Source: Candidatus Latescibacterota bacterium (lineage in GTDB: Bacteria > Latescibacterota > UBA2968 > UBA8231). Taken from it: a stretch of DNA of 64,000 nt. The stretch covers positions 124,001-188,000 of the forward strand of contig JAJEFJ010000103.1 of assembly GCA_022820485.1 (NCBI GenBank), read 5' to 3'. A program made the translations under genes and the position numbers. Shown here in pieces: positions 17,309-25,577 of the stretch (the stretch's first letter is position 1; every line of letters starts with the position of its first letter). A model generated the notes under the pieces. It ran no database searches. It was not told where the DNA came from and was given only the letters and a program-made list of their open reading frames with translations.

Positions 17309-17350
17309 AAAGGCCGGTGTCCGCACTGCGGGCGTCGGCCTTTATTGTTT
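17309..17350 (+). terminator. Intrinsic terminator after infC
   Basis: AAAGGCCG (17309-17316) pairs with CGGCCTTT (17336-17343); inner bases extend the stem to about 15 bp with three G-U pairs and a five-base loop, followed by TTTATTGTTT. It shows that infC is transcribed alone. The remaining 60 bases to the convergent PhyH stop hold nothing I can support. Confidence 0.8.
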
Positions 17351-17412
17351 GTGCGCGATGGATGCTCCCCCCTCGTTGGCACTTAGGGGTATAATCTCTT
17401 TCTTTAGATTGC

Positions 17413-18213
17413 TTAGGAGGCGACCAACACGTGTTCGGCTGCGCCATTAAGACCGGCGATGACGGGGAAGGTCTTCGACTGCGGGCTATTGGCACCGGGC
17501 ACGTAGCGCACGTGTGGTGAGAAATAGGCGTAGAGCGCGGTGTTGCGCGAGCGGTCGGTCTGGTTGGGGCCGGAACCGTGGACCATCAAGCTGTGGAACA
17601 GCACCGCGGATCCAGCCGCAAGCGGCACGTCGATCTGGCGCGAGTTGTCGATGTCTTCGCGACTAGTCAGCGGTGCCCCTTGCTGTTGGGCGATGTGCCC
17701 CCACTCCTGCAAGCCCCAATGGTGACTGCCGGGAATGATCTTGATGCAGCCGTTGTCTGGGGTGGCGTCGTCGAGGGAGAGGCTCACAGTCACGAGAGCG
17801 GGCGGCTCCATTGGCCAATAAGCTGAATCTTGGTGCAGGGCGTGGGCCGAGCCGTGGAAGGCGGGCTTGAGCATGAGGGTGCTGCGGAAGAGGAGCAGAT
17901 CGTCTCCGAGAAGCGATTGCACGATGGCGACGAGGTTGGGATGGGACGCGAGTTGGGCAAAGCACGGCGACAGGGCGCGGGTGTTCTCGATTTTGCGCAG
18001 CACCGGCAGGCCGTTGCGATTTTGGTCTTTAGAAAAAGGCTCGCGCTGAAAGTGGCGGCTGAGCGGGTCTTGGCTGGCCTCTAGGTCGGCGGCTAGTTGG
18101 TGCAGGCGTTGGATCTCGCGCTGGCATTCGGCGACTTCGCGGCTGTTGAGCAGGTTGGTGACGATTAAGTAGCCCTGCTGCTCGAAAAAAGCTCGCTGCT
18201 CATGGGGTTCCAT
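17413..18213 (-). CDS. Phytanoyl-CoA dioxygenase (PhyH) family protein
   Basis: 266 residues starting at ATG 18213 with GGAG seven bases upstream. It opens with the PhyH motif FFEQQGYLIVTNLL; the iron site is H-Q-D in ALHQDSAYWP and the distal His is in SLMVHGSGPNQTDRSRN, with the Arg a few residues later expected to bind 2-oxoglutarate. IIPGSHHWG is a further PhyH hallmark. It is a different subgroup from the copy at 4905. It is transcribed alone, away from a SulP transporter, from a strong promoter described at 18248-18277. The substrate is unknown. Confidence 0.87.
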   Translation of the reverse strand: MEPHEQRAFFEQQGYLIVTNLLNSREVAECQREIQRLHQLAADLEASQDPLSRHFQREPFSKDQNRNGLPVLRKIENTRALSPCFAQLASHPNLVAIVQSLLGDDLLLFRSTLMLKPAFHGSAHALHQDSAYWPMEPPALVTVSLSLDDATPDNGCIKIIPGSHHWGLQEWGHIAQQQGAPLTSREDIDNSRQIDVPLAAGSAVLFHSLMVHGSGPNQTDRSRNTALYAYFSPHVRYVPGANSPQSKTFPVIAGLNGAAEHVLVAS

Positions 18214-18228
18214 GCGGCACTCCCGCTG

Positions 18229-18277
18229 TTGAGGTGAGGACCCGCTAAGTGTACACTGGTCGCCGACTCGGTGTCAA
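18229..18277. promoter_or_regulatory. Divergent promoter pair sharing a palindromic -10
   Basis: The 10-bp palindrome AGTGTACACT (18248-18257) reads TACACT on both strands. On the minus strand TTGACA (18277-18272) lies 18 bases from it and serves the PhyH gene; on the plus strand TTGAGG (18229-18234) lies 17 bases from it and serves the SulP gene. The two RNA polymerase footprints overlap completely, so only one direction could be engaged at a time. Confidence 0.6.
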
Positions 18278-18295
18278 CCGATCCCTAGCGAACGC

Positions 18296-20035
18296 ATGAA
18301 GCGATTTTTTCCATTTATCCATTGGCTACCCGAACTCGTCCGTCCGTCCGTCTTGCGCGCCGATGTGCTCGCGGGCCTGACTGTGGCGACGATCCTCGTG
18401 CCCCAGGCTATGGCCTATGCCGAGTTGGCGGGGTTGCCGCCGGTCTATGGGTTGTACGCGGCCTTTCTGCCGCCGGCCGTGGCCGCGCTGTTTGGCTCTT
18501 CCCGGCATTTGTCCACCGGCCCGGTGGCCATCGCTTCGCTCATTAGCGCGACGACCGTGCAGGGGCTTGCTCCCGAAAGTGGCGAGCTGTATATCGCCTA
18601 TTCGCTGGTTTTGGGCTTGCTGGTCGGTTTGATACGGATCGCCTTGGGTGCGTTGCGCTTGGGCTTGCTGATCGATCTGCTGTCTGGCCCGGTGGTCGTC
18701 GGCTTTACCAATGCCGCAGCCTTTATCATCGCTATCTCCCAATTGCACAAGATATTCGGTGTAGAGTCCCAACAGGGGGGGCATTTGTTGGCGGCCCTCC
18801 GCGTCATCGACGTGGCGCTATTCGAGGTCCATTGGCCGACGCTGGGGATGGCGGTGTTGGCTGGAGGACTGCTGGCGGTTTTGCGCCGCGTGCGCTGGGA
18901 ACTGCCGAGTATGTTGACGACGCTGGTGGTTACCACGCTCGTTTCTTGGTTGACTGGGTTTAGCGGGGAAGTGGTCGGCGAGGTCCCGTGCGGTTTGCCG
19001 CAGCTTTTGGTGCCGGACTTAGACGTGGAGATCTTGTCTCAGCTCTTCGTGGGTGCCCTGACCTTGACCATGCTCGGCCTGATGGAGGCCATGGCCATTG
19101 CCAAGACCCTCGCGGCGCGGACGCGGCAGCATCTCGATATCAATCAGGAACTCATCGGCCAAGGCATGGCCAACGTGGTCGGCGGGCTTTTCCAAAGCTA
19201 TGCGACTTCAGGCTCGTTTTCGCGCTCGGCGGTCAACTACCAAAGCGGAGCGCGGACGGGTTTTTCCTCGGTCGTGGCGTCGCTGGTCATTGCCGCGACC
19301 CTGCTCTGGCTCACGCCGCTGTTGTACTATCTGCCGCAAGCTACGCTCGCCGTTGTCATCATCGCTGCGGTGTGCGGCTTGGTGCGCATTCAGCCCTTGG
19401 TGACAGCTTGGCGCATCAAGGCCCACGACGGGTTGATTGGGATTGCGACGTTTGTCGGCACGCTGGCCTTGGCACCGGATCTGCACTTGGGGGTTGCCCT
19501 CGGCGTGGGAGCCTCGCTGGTGCTCAACTTCTACCGCACCATGCGGCCCCGCGTGGTTTTTCTCGCCCGGCATCTCGACGGCACGATGCGCGAAAGCGAC
19601 GCGGGCCTGAGGACAGATCAGCAGATCGCGATTATGCGCTTTGACGGCCAATTGTACTTTGGCTCGGGCCGTTATTTTGAAGACAAGGTGCTCGAAACGA
19701 TCGCCTCAGCACCCGAGCTAAGGTACTTGATTCTCGATGCGGATGGGATCAACCGGATCGATGCTTCTGGCGAACAGGCGTTGCGCAACGTAGTAGAACG
19801 CCTGCGCGAAGTCGGGCTAGACCTGTACTTTACGAGGGCCAAACGGCAGCTTACCGACGCGCTGGAGCGGTCGGAGCTGATGGAGCAGATCGGCCGCGAT
19901 CACTTTTTTCGCTGGAACCAGCACGCGCTCGATTACCTATGGGCACGGCTCCATCCCGACTACAAGGCGAGATGTCCGCTCAATGTGCCTCGTTCCCAAG
20001 AGTCGCAGGACGGGGAAATCGAGTATTATATCTGA
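18296..20035 (+). CDS. SulP-family anion transporter with STAS domain
   Basis: 579 residues. The first ~400 residues hold many hydrophobic membrane segments and the SulP signature near the N-terminus (ADVLAGLTVATILVPQAMAYAELAGLPPVYGLYAAF, residues ~21-56). The middle motif NQELIGQGMANVVGGLFQSYATSGSFSRSAVN is also typical. The C-terminal cytoplasmic STAS domain follows (MRFDGQLYFGSGRYFED, LRYLILDADGINRIDASGEQAL). SulP proteins exchange or co-transport sulfate, bicarbonate or dicarboxylates; the substrate cannot be told here. The ATG at 18296 has only a weak ribosome binding site. The stop is 7 bp from the convergent zapA stop. Confidence 0.9.
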   Translation: MKRFFPFIHWLPELVRPSVLRADVLAGLTVATILVPQAMAYAELAGLPPVYGLYAAFLPPAVAALFGSSRHLSTGPVAIASLISATTVQGLAPESGELYIAYSLVLGLLVGLIRIALGALRLGLLIDLLSGPVVVGFTNAAAFIIAISQLHKIFGVESQQGGHLLAALRVIDVALFEVHWPTLGMAVLAGGLLAVLRRVRWELPSMLTTLVVTTLVSWLTGFSGEVVGEVPCGLPQLLVPDLDVEILSQLFVGALTLTMLGLMEAMAIAKTLAARTRQHLDINQELIGQGMANVVGGLFQSYATSGSFSRSAVNYQSGARTGFSSVVASLVIAATLLWLTPLLYYLPQATLAVVIIAAVCGLVRIQPLVTAWRIKAHDGLIGIATFVGTLALAPDLHLGVALGVGASLVLNFYRTMRPRVVFLARHLDGTMRESDAGLRTDQQIAIMRFDGQLYFGSGRYFEDKVLETIASAPELRYLILDADGINRIDASGEQALRNVVERLREVGLDLYFTRAKRQLTDALERSELMEQIGRDHFFRWNQHALDYLWARLHPDYKARCPLNVPRSQESQDGEIEYYI

Positions 20036-20042
20036 AAGAGAA

Positions 20043-20372
20043 TTAGAACCGCTTGGCGTCAGTGGAGGGGTTATCTGTGGTGGAAGGTGCGTCGGATAGC
20101 AAGCGGTTAAAGGAGTCGAGGCGGGCATCAGTGCGGTCGAGCAGCGCGTCCTTGTGCTGACGAGCGCGGAGCACTTCCTCGGCGATATTGAGCGCGGCTA
20201 GGATGGCGATATCGAGCGGACCCCGGTGCTTGATCGTCGCGGCAATTTGCTGCATCTTCTCGTCGAGATAGGCTGCGGCGTGCCGAACGTACTCGGGATC
20301 TTGATCGTCGCTGTTGACGAGATGATAGATCTGATTGTAGATGCGGACAGTGACGGGCTTTGCTTGCGACAT
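20043..20372 (-). CDS. zapA: Cell division protein ZapA
   Basis: The 109-residue protein starts at ATG 20372 (MSQAKPVTVRIYNQIYHLV). The longer frame to 20456 reads through the leader hairpin and has no family similarity. ZapA hallmarks are the N-terminal beta strands VTVRIYNQIYHL, then DPEYVRHAAAYLDEKMQQIA and LDIAILAALNIAEEVLRAR, a long helix that dimerises. It binds FtsZ and promotes Z-ring bundling. It is followed by a Ser/Thr/Asp-rich tail. The ribosome binding site is weak. Upstream on the same strand are a good promoter and a terminator-like hairpin, so its expression may be attenuated. Confidence 0.88.
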   Translation of the reverse strand: MSQAKPVTVRIYNQIYHLVNSDDQDPEYVRHAAAYLDEKMQQIAATIKHRGPLDIAILAALNIAEEVLRARQHKDALLDRTDARLDSFNRLLSDAPSTTDNPSTDAKRF

Positions 20373-20393
20373 GAGGTTTTTTCGAGATAAGAT

Positions 20394-20438
20394 AAAAAGT
20401 GGGGACTCCCGCGATCTCCCCTTGTCTCGGAAGCCCCC
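20394..20438 (-). terminator. Terminator-like hairpin in the zapA leader
   Basis: On the minus strand GGGGGCUUCCG (20438-20428) pairs over 11 bp, with two G-U pairs, with CGGGAGUCCCC (20411-20401); the sequence then continues AC and five T's (20398-20394). It lies between the zapA promoter and the zapA start codon, so it would end an RNA of about 70 bases or attenuate zapA. Confidence 0.65.
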
Positions 20439-20468
20439 TCTTTGCGCGCTAACCACGTGGTGAGAACC

Positions 20469-20497
20469 AATGTATTGGGGTTGGTAATGATTGTCAA
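20469..20497 (-). promoter_or_regulatory. zapA promoter
   Basis: On the minus strand TTGACA (20497-20492), exactly 17 bases, and TACATT (20474-20469). A start point near 20462 is expected. This would place the palindrome CCACGTGG (20453-20460) at the very 5' end of the transcript. Confidence 0.7.
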
Positions 20498-20676
20498 CAA
20501 TATGTTGGATATTTTTTTGAAAAAATGAGCTACCCGTAAGAAGGCGACAAGTGCGGAAATTTGACGGTCCGTAGCGGGCTTTCTTAGTATTGAAGTGCCC
20601 CTACCAAGTTGACCAAAGTGCGCGCTAAGCCCTCGGCCGGGCGAAGAAGGTGCGCGCTGCCGATCAATGCCTAAAT
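20498..20676. other. Intergenic stretch between zapA promoter and oxidase gene
   Basis: With the adjacent zapA leader, this makes about 300 bases without a coding gene. An AT-rich segment (TATGTTGGATATTTTTTTGAAAAAATG broken by A/T runs, ~20500-20526) is followed by mixed sequence. I found no convincing plus-strand promoter, tRNA or repeat here. An in-frame GTG at 20650 could extend the oxidase by nine residues. Confidence 0.4.
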
Positions 20677-23532
20677 ATGGATAGAAATACATTGGAAATG
20701 GCCTTGCAACAGGCCGTTCAAGGCGAAGTGCGCTTTGACGCGGTTTCGCGGATGCTCTACCGCACCGACGCCAGCATCTACGAGATGGAGCCTTTGGGGC
20801 TGGTCGTGCCCAAAGACGAGGCCGATGTGGTCGCCGCAGTAAAAATCGCCGCTGAGCAGGGGGCGGCGGTCTTGCCGCGGGGTGGCGGGACGAGTTTGGC
20901 GGGTCAGTCGGTGGGGGCGGCGGTCCATCTCGATTTTTCCAAATACATGAACCGGATTTTGGAATTCAACCCGGACGAGCGCTGGGTCCGGGTCCAACCG
21001 GGTTTGGTTCTCGATGAACTCAACGCCTACTTGCAGCCCTACGGCCTGATTTTCGCGCCTGATGTCTCTACGAGTAGCAGGGCCAATATCGGCGGGATGA
21101 TCGGCAACAATTCCTGCGGTGCGCATTCCATTATATACGGCAAGACCATCGACCACGTACAGGAGCTAAAGGCGGTGTTGGCCGACGGCTCGCAAGCGGT
21201 ATTCGGGCCGCTAGACGACGCGGAGTGTGAACGCCGCGCGGGTTTGGACAGCCTCGAAGGGCGCATTTATCGCGAAGTGCGCCGCATCGTTAGCGAACGC
21301 GAAGCGCAGATTCGCACGGGCTTTCCCCAGGTAATGCGCCGCGTATCGGGCTACAATCTCGACGAGTTCATCGACGGAGCGCCCTTTGACTTGAGCAAGC
21401 TGGTCGTCGGCTCGGAGGGCACGCTCTGCGCGGTGGTCGAAGCGCGGTTGAACTTGGTCGAATTGCCCGAGCACAAGGGCTTGGTGGTCGTCCACTTCCA
21501 CGACTTGGTCGAGGCCATGGAGGCCAATCTGACTGCATTAGAGACCGCGCCGGTCGCCAGTGAGTTGGTCGACAAAATCCTGCTCGACCAGACTAAAGGC
21601 TCGACCGAGCACGCTCCGAGTCGTCGCTTCCTCACGGGCGATCCGGCGGCCTTGCTCATAATCGAGTACTATACGGACTCCGAAGCCGAACTGAGTCGCA
21701 AGATGGAGGAATTGGAAGAGCGATTGCGAGCGCGCGGGATGGGCTACGCGTTTACGCGGGCTGTGGCCGCCGGGGATCAAAAGGCCATCGGGGAGCTGCG
21801 CAAAGCCGGGCTAGGGCTTTTGATGGGCATGAAAGGCGATCCTAAGCCCCAACCCGGGGTGGAGGATACCTGCGTCCCGGTAGCCCACCTGCCCGATTAC
21901 GTCCGCCGGGTGGTCGCGCTGATGGAGGAATTGGGCATTGAGGGCGAATACTATGGGCACGCGAGCGTCGGCCTGTTGCACATCCGGCCGATCTTCAGCC
22001 TCAAAGATCCCGAGGGTATAAAGCTCCTGCGCCAGATGGAGGAGCGGATGAGCGATATGGTGCTAGAATACGGCGGAGCCATGTCGGGTGAGCACGGCGA
22101 TGGCTTGGCGCGCAGCGAGTGGATCGCCAAGATGTTTAGCCCGGAGTTGGTCGCGGCTTTTGGCGAGGTTAAGGACGCCTTTGATCCGCAGGGTATTATG
22201 AACCCCGGCAAGATCACCCGGCCTCCTCGGATGGACGAGAACCTGCGCTATAACGAGGATTATCAGACGCCCCAGGTGGAGACGTTTTTCAGCTTTAGTG
22301 AGGCGGGAGGTTTTCAGGAAGCCGTTGAAATGTGTTCAGGGGTAGGCCACTGCCGCAAAAAGCTGGTCGGCACGATGTGCCCTTCGTACATGGCGACCTT
22401 AGACGAGGAGCACACCACGCGAGGCCGGGCCAATGCCTTGCGCGCCGCGCTCGCCGGCACGTTGCCCGACGGCTTGCACAGCCAAGAGGTTTACCGCGTG
22501 ATGGATCTCTGCTTGGAGTGCAAAGCCTGCAAGGCCGAGTGCCCGTCGAGCGTGGATATGGCCAAGCTCAAGTACGAATTTCTCGCCCACTACCATCGCG
22601 AGCATGGCTATCCGCTGCGCTCGCGGCTCTTTGCCGACATAGCTCGCATCAGCCGCTTGGGATCGGCGTTGGCACCGTTGTCGAATTGGATCGGCCGCAG
22701 CGGGTTTAGTCGCTGGCTGTTGGATGCGTTTTTGGGCATTGACCAGCGGCGGCGACTGCCGGCCTTTGCCCGCCAGCCGTTTTCGCGCTGGTTCGCTGGG
22801 CGGCGTCCGGCTCGCGGCGACAAGGGCCGCGTCGTGCTGTTCAACGACACCTTTGTCGAGTACAACGAGCCGGCCATTGGCATGGCGGCGACGATTATCT
22901 TGGAGCGCGCTGGGTACGAGGTCGTCTTGGTCGAAGACAAGGTTTGTTGCGGCCGGCCGTTTATATCTAAAGGCTTTCTCGACCGCGCCCGCGCATTGGC
23001 GCAGCGCAATGTGGAGGTTCTTGCGCCTTGGGTCGAAGAAGGAGTGCCGATTATCGGGCTAGAGCCGAGTTGCGCGTCTGCTCTCAGCGACGATTACCTA
23101 GATTTGGTTGACGACCCGCAAAGTCGGCGCGTGGCGGAGCAGGTCGTCCTGCTTGAAGACTTTCTCGTCCGCGAAGCTCCGCTCGATTTGGAGTTTGCTC
23201 AGACCGTCCGCCATATTTTGGTACACGGCCACTGCCATCAAAAGGCCCTGACGGGCACAGCCGCGACCGTGGCCGTACTCAACATGCCGCCCCACTTTTG
23301 CGCCGAGGAAATCCCATCGGGCTGCTGTGGCATGGCCGGTAGCTTCGGCTACGAGAAAGAGCACTTTGAAATATCGCGCGCCGTGGGGCAGGAGCGGCTC
23401 TTTGCCGTGTTAGAGGAGGCAACAGAGGATGTGGAAATCGCGGCCGTAGGCACTTCGTGTCGCCACCAGATTGCCGATTTCACTGGGCGGCAGGCGCGGC
23501 ATTGGGCCGAAATTTTCGTCGAAGCACTTTAA
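20677..23532 (+). CDS. FAD-linked 2-hydroxyacid oxidase with Fe-S domain (D-lactate / glycolate type)
   Basis: The 951-residue fusion starts at ATG 20677 (GTG 20650 possible). The N-terminal half is a vanillyl-alcohol-oxidase-type FAD domain (VLPRGGGTSLAGQSVG, IGGMIGNNSCGAHSIIYGKT) with a GlcD-like C-terminal cap (PGKITRPPRM). After residue ~540 a ferredoxin-like section follows: CSGVGHCRKKLVGTMCPSY and CLECKACKAECPSSVDM, two [4Fe-4S] sites. Then come two CCG-type cysteine-rich domains (VCCGRPFISKGFLD; SGCCGMAGSFGYEKEH). This is the YdiJ/Dld-like architecture that oxidises D-lactate or D-2-hydroxyglutarate-type acids and passes electrons to the membrane pool. It heads an operon with a LarA-type racemase, which favours lactate or a similar hydroxyacid. 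Confidence 0.88.
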   Translation: MDRNTLEMALQQAVQGEVRFDAVSRMLYRTDASIYEMEPLGLVVPKDEADVVAAVKIAAEQGAAVLPRGGGTSLAGQSVGAAVHLDFSKYMNRILEFNPDERWVRVQPGLVLDELNAYLQPYGLIFAPDVSTSSRANIGGMIGNNSCGAHSIIYGKTIDHVQELKAVLADGSQAVFGPLDDAECERRAGLDSLEGRIYREVRRIVSEREAQIRTGFPQVMRRVSGYNLDEFIDGAPFDLSKLVVGSEGTLCAVVEARLNLVELPEHKGLVVVHFHDLVEAMEANLTALETAPVASELVDKILLDQTKGSTEHAPSRRFLTGDPAALLIIEYYTDSEAELSRKMEELEERLRARGMGYAFTRAVAAGDQKAIGELRKAGLGLLMGMKGDPKPQPGVEDTCVPVAHLPDYVRRVVALMEELGIEGEYYGHASVGLLHIRPIFSLKDPEGIKLLRQMEERMSDMVLEYGGAMSGEHGDGLARSEWIAKMFSPELVAAFGEVKDAFDPQGIMNPGKITRPPRMDENLRYNEDYQTPQVETFFSFSEAGGFQEAVEMCSGVGHCRKKLVGTMCPSYMATLDEEHTTRGRANALRAALAGTLPDGLHSQEVYRVMDLCLECKACKAECPSSVDMAKLKYEFLAHYHREHGYPLRSRLFADIARISRLGSALAPLSNWIGRSGFSRWLLDAFLGIDQRRRLPAFARQPFSRWFAGRRPARGDKGRVVLFNDTFVEYNEPAIGMAATIILERAGYEVVLVEDKVCCGRPFISKGFLDRARALAQRNVEVLAPWVEEGVPIIGLEPSCASALSDDYLDLVDDPQSRRVAEQVVLLEDFLVREAPLDLEFAQTVRHILVHGHCHQKALTGTAATVAVLNMPPHFCAEEIPSGCCGMAGSFGYEKEHFEISRAVGQERLFAVLEEATEDVEIAAVGTSCRHQIADFTGRQARHWAEIFVEAL

Positions 23533-23552
23533 CGCCAAGTGAAAGGATTACG

Positions 23553-24077
23553 ATGGCATTTAACGTCAAGCAACGCGGTCGATTAACCTACTACTACGGC
23601 GGGGACCACCCAACCTTATCGGCCTTGGTGACCGAGGCGCTGGACAACGGCGACTTGAAGATCTACTTCGCCGGCTTGACCGGCGGGCATTCGGCGCATG
23701 GGATTCTCGGCCGCGACGAGCTGGTGAGGATGACGCCTTCCGTCGAAGTCGAGTTGGTCTTCCGCTGTTGGGAGAGGTGGCTGCAAGAAGCCGAGATTTG
23801 CGATTCGATTGATCAAATAGATTTCATCGAGGTACACGCCTTCGGTGCTCAGCCCAAGGACGTCAACCCGCTGACCGACCCGCAGCGCTTTCACGAGGAA
23901 CAACAGCGCATTTACCAAGAATACGCCCAAGCCTATAGCAGCTTTTTCCGCGATCACATGCCCGACACCGGGGTGCCAGCTCGCTTTACGGTACACGTGG
24001 TTGATTTCCCGGACAAAGCTGCCTCTTATGAATTCTACAGCATGGGCCTGTATCAGCCGGCCCTGCATGGAGCCTGA
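23553..24077 (+). CDS. Uncharacterised 174-residue protein
   Basis: ATG 23553 with AAAGGA five bases upstream; the frame extends back into the oxidase gene but has no other supported start. The sequence is mixed alpha/beta, acidic and aromatic-rich (LTYYYGGDHPTLSALVTEALDNGDLKIYFAGLTGG; IDFIEVHAFGAQPKDVNPLTDP), with a Tyr/Phe-rich end (YEFYSMGLYQP). No signal peptide, membrane segment or cofactor motif is visible and I do not recognise the family. It is 20 bp after the oxidase and 3 bp before the FmdB gene, so it is probably part of the hydroxyacid operon. Confidence 0.7.
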   Translation: MAFNVKQRGRLTYYYGGDHPTLSALVTEALDNGDLKIYFAGLTGGHSAHGILGRDELVRMTPSVEVELVFRCWERWLQEAEICDSIDQIDFIEVHAFGAQPKDVNPLTDPQRFHEEQQRIYQEYAQAYSSFFRDHMPDTGVPARFTVHVVDFPDKAASYEFYSMGLYQPALHGA

Positions 24078-24080
24078 GCC

Positions 24081-24305
24081 ATGCCGATTTTCGAATACGC
24101 CTGCAGGGAGTGCGGCGCGGAGTTCGACGCGCTCATACAAGGGTCGGCGACAGTCGCTTGCCCGTCTTGTGAGAGTGCGGAATTGGAGAAGAAGCTGTCG
24201 AGTTTTGCCGTCGCTGGTCGCGCTGCCAGCGAGCGCGAGCCAATGGGGCCGTGTGGTACCTGCGGCGATCCGCGCGGTGCCGGTGCCTGCGCTATCGATA
24301 ATTGA
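24081..24305 (+). CDS. FmdB-family zinc-ribbon protein
   Basis: A 74-residue protein beginning MPIFEYACRECGAEFDALI, the standard FmdB opening, with Cys pairs C-R-E-C and C-P-S-C forming a zinc ribbon; the tail adds CGTCG and a final Cys. FmdB-type ribbons are putative regulators or assembly factors found next to many metabolic operons; their exact job is unknown. GGAG lies nine bases upstream, at the end of the preceding gene. It is placed between the unknown 174-residue gene and larA, nine bases from the latter. Confidence 0.88.
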   Translation: MPIFEYACRECGAEFDALIQGSATVACPSCESAELEKKLSSFAVAGRAASEREPMGPCGTCGDPRGAGACAIDN

Positions 24306-24314
24306 GGAGGCCCT

Positions 24315-25577
24315 ATGGCTGCGACGCAAATCGAACTGCCCTTTGGCGACTCTCAGTTGCAAGTTGACGTGCCTAGCGAGCGTCTGCTAGGCGTCGTTTT
24401 GCCCAAGGCAGAACAAGGTGGCGACGAAGCAGAGCGTACGTTGGTGCGGGATGCGCTAGCTCGGCCTGTGGGCACGCCGGCATTGCGCGCATTGGTTCGA
24501 CCCGGCCAGCAGGTGGCGATTGTCGTCAGTGACATGACCCGGCCCTGCCCGACGGATCGCCTGTTGCCGCCGGTGCTGGAGGAACTTGCCGCGGCTGGCG
24601 TGTCGGATGCCGACGTGACCGTGGTCGTGGCCTTGGGGTTACATCGAGCGCAGACCGCGGCCGAGTTGGCCGCCTTGGTGGGGCCGGCGGTCTATGATCG
24701 GGTGCAGGTGGTGAACCACGATCCGCAAGACGTGGTGCGGCTGGGCGTCACTTCCCGCGGTACGCCCGTAGAACTTTTCCGGCCCCTAGTGGAGGCCGAT
24801 GTGCGGATTTGTTTGGGCAATTTGGAATTCCACTACTTTGCCGGCTTTTCGGGCGGGGCCAAGGCGGTCTTGCCCGGCTGTGCCTCTCCCAGCACCGTAG
24901 CGGCCAACCACGGCCTGATGGCTCGGCCCGGTGCGGAGACTGGGCGGCTTGAGGGCAATCCGGTGCGGGAAGATCTAGAAGAAGGGGCGGCCATGCTGGG
25001 GATCGACTTCATCCTCAATGCGATCGTCGATGATCGTCACCGCATTGTCGCCGCCTTTGCTGGGCACGTGCGAGAAGCTCACCGCAAAGGGTGCGAGCGG
25101 GTGGCCGAGCGTGGGGCCGTGCCCATTGCACAATGCGCTGATATCGTCCTCGTCAGCGCGGGCGGCTACCCGCTGGATGTCAATATGTATCAAGCGCAAA
25201 AGGCCCTCGACAACGCCGTGCATGCCGTGCGCGAAGGAGGGGTCATCGTCTGGGTGGCCGAATGCCGAGAGGGGCTAGGCAGCGCTACTTTTGCCGCTTG
25301 GTTGCAAGAGGCGGATTCGGCTGACGAGATTCTCGCGCGTATAGAGCGGGAATTCGTCTTGGGCGGACACAAGGTCGCAGCCATCGCCTCGGTGCTGAAA
25401 AAGGCCCGTGTGCATTTGGTCTCGTCGCTGCCGGTCGAGGACATCGGCCGCATCGGCTTAGTGCCCTTTGACGACCTAGGCCAAGCTATGGCGACCGCGC
25501 ACGAAGTGGTCGGCCCCGAGGCCCGAATCTGGGCGCTGCCCTATGGAGATTCAGTGTTGCCGCAGGCCGCGGCCTAG
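24315..25577 (+). CDS. larA: LarA-type nickel-dependent 2-hydroxyacid racemase
   Basis: 420 residues, ATG 24315 after GAGGAGG. The family motifs are in order: VVSDMTRPCPT (72-80), LGLHR with His110, LEFHYFAGFSGGAKAVLPG with His173 and Lys183, and AANHG with His199. These match the residues of lactate racemase LarA that hold the nickel pincer cofactor (Lys) and act as catalytic bases (His). The cofactor-making genes larB, larC and larE are not in the window. LarA relatives also racemise other hydroxyacids, so the substrate is not fixed. With the upstream oxidase the pair could convert L-lactate to D-lactate and then to pyruvate. It overlaps the convergent dinB-like gene by four bases. Confidence 0.85.
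   Translation: MAATQIELPFGDSQLQVDVPSERLLGVVLPKAEQGGDEAERTLVRDALARPVGTPALRALVRPGQQVAIVVSDMTRPCPTDRLLPPVLEELAAAGVSDADVTVVVALGLHRAQTAAELAALVGPAVYDRVQVVNHDPQDVVRLGVTSRGTPVELFRPLVEADVRICLGNLEFHYFAGFSGGAKAVLPGCASPSTVAANHGLMARPGAETGRLEGNPVREDLEEGAAMLGIDFILNAIVDDRHRIVAAFAGHVREAHRKGCERVAERGAVPIAQCADIVLVSAGGYPLDVNMYQAQKALDNAVHAVREGGVIVWVAECREGLGSATFAAWLQEADSADEILARIEREFVLGGHKVAAIASVLKKARVHLVSSLPVEDIGRIGLVPFDDLGQAMATAHEVVGPEARIWALPYGDSVLPQAAA

Noticed and set aside
17390-17395. Perfect TATAAT upstream of nothing on the plus strand
   Set aside because: No -35 exists 16-18 bases upstream (the region is CCCCCC) and the only downstream gene runs antisense.
20401-20460. 6S RNA candidate upstream of zapA
   Set aside because: The location recalled the zapA-ssrS neighbourhood, but the segment is far too short and shows only a single hairpin, not the long rod with a central bubble.
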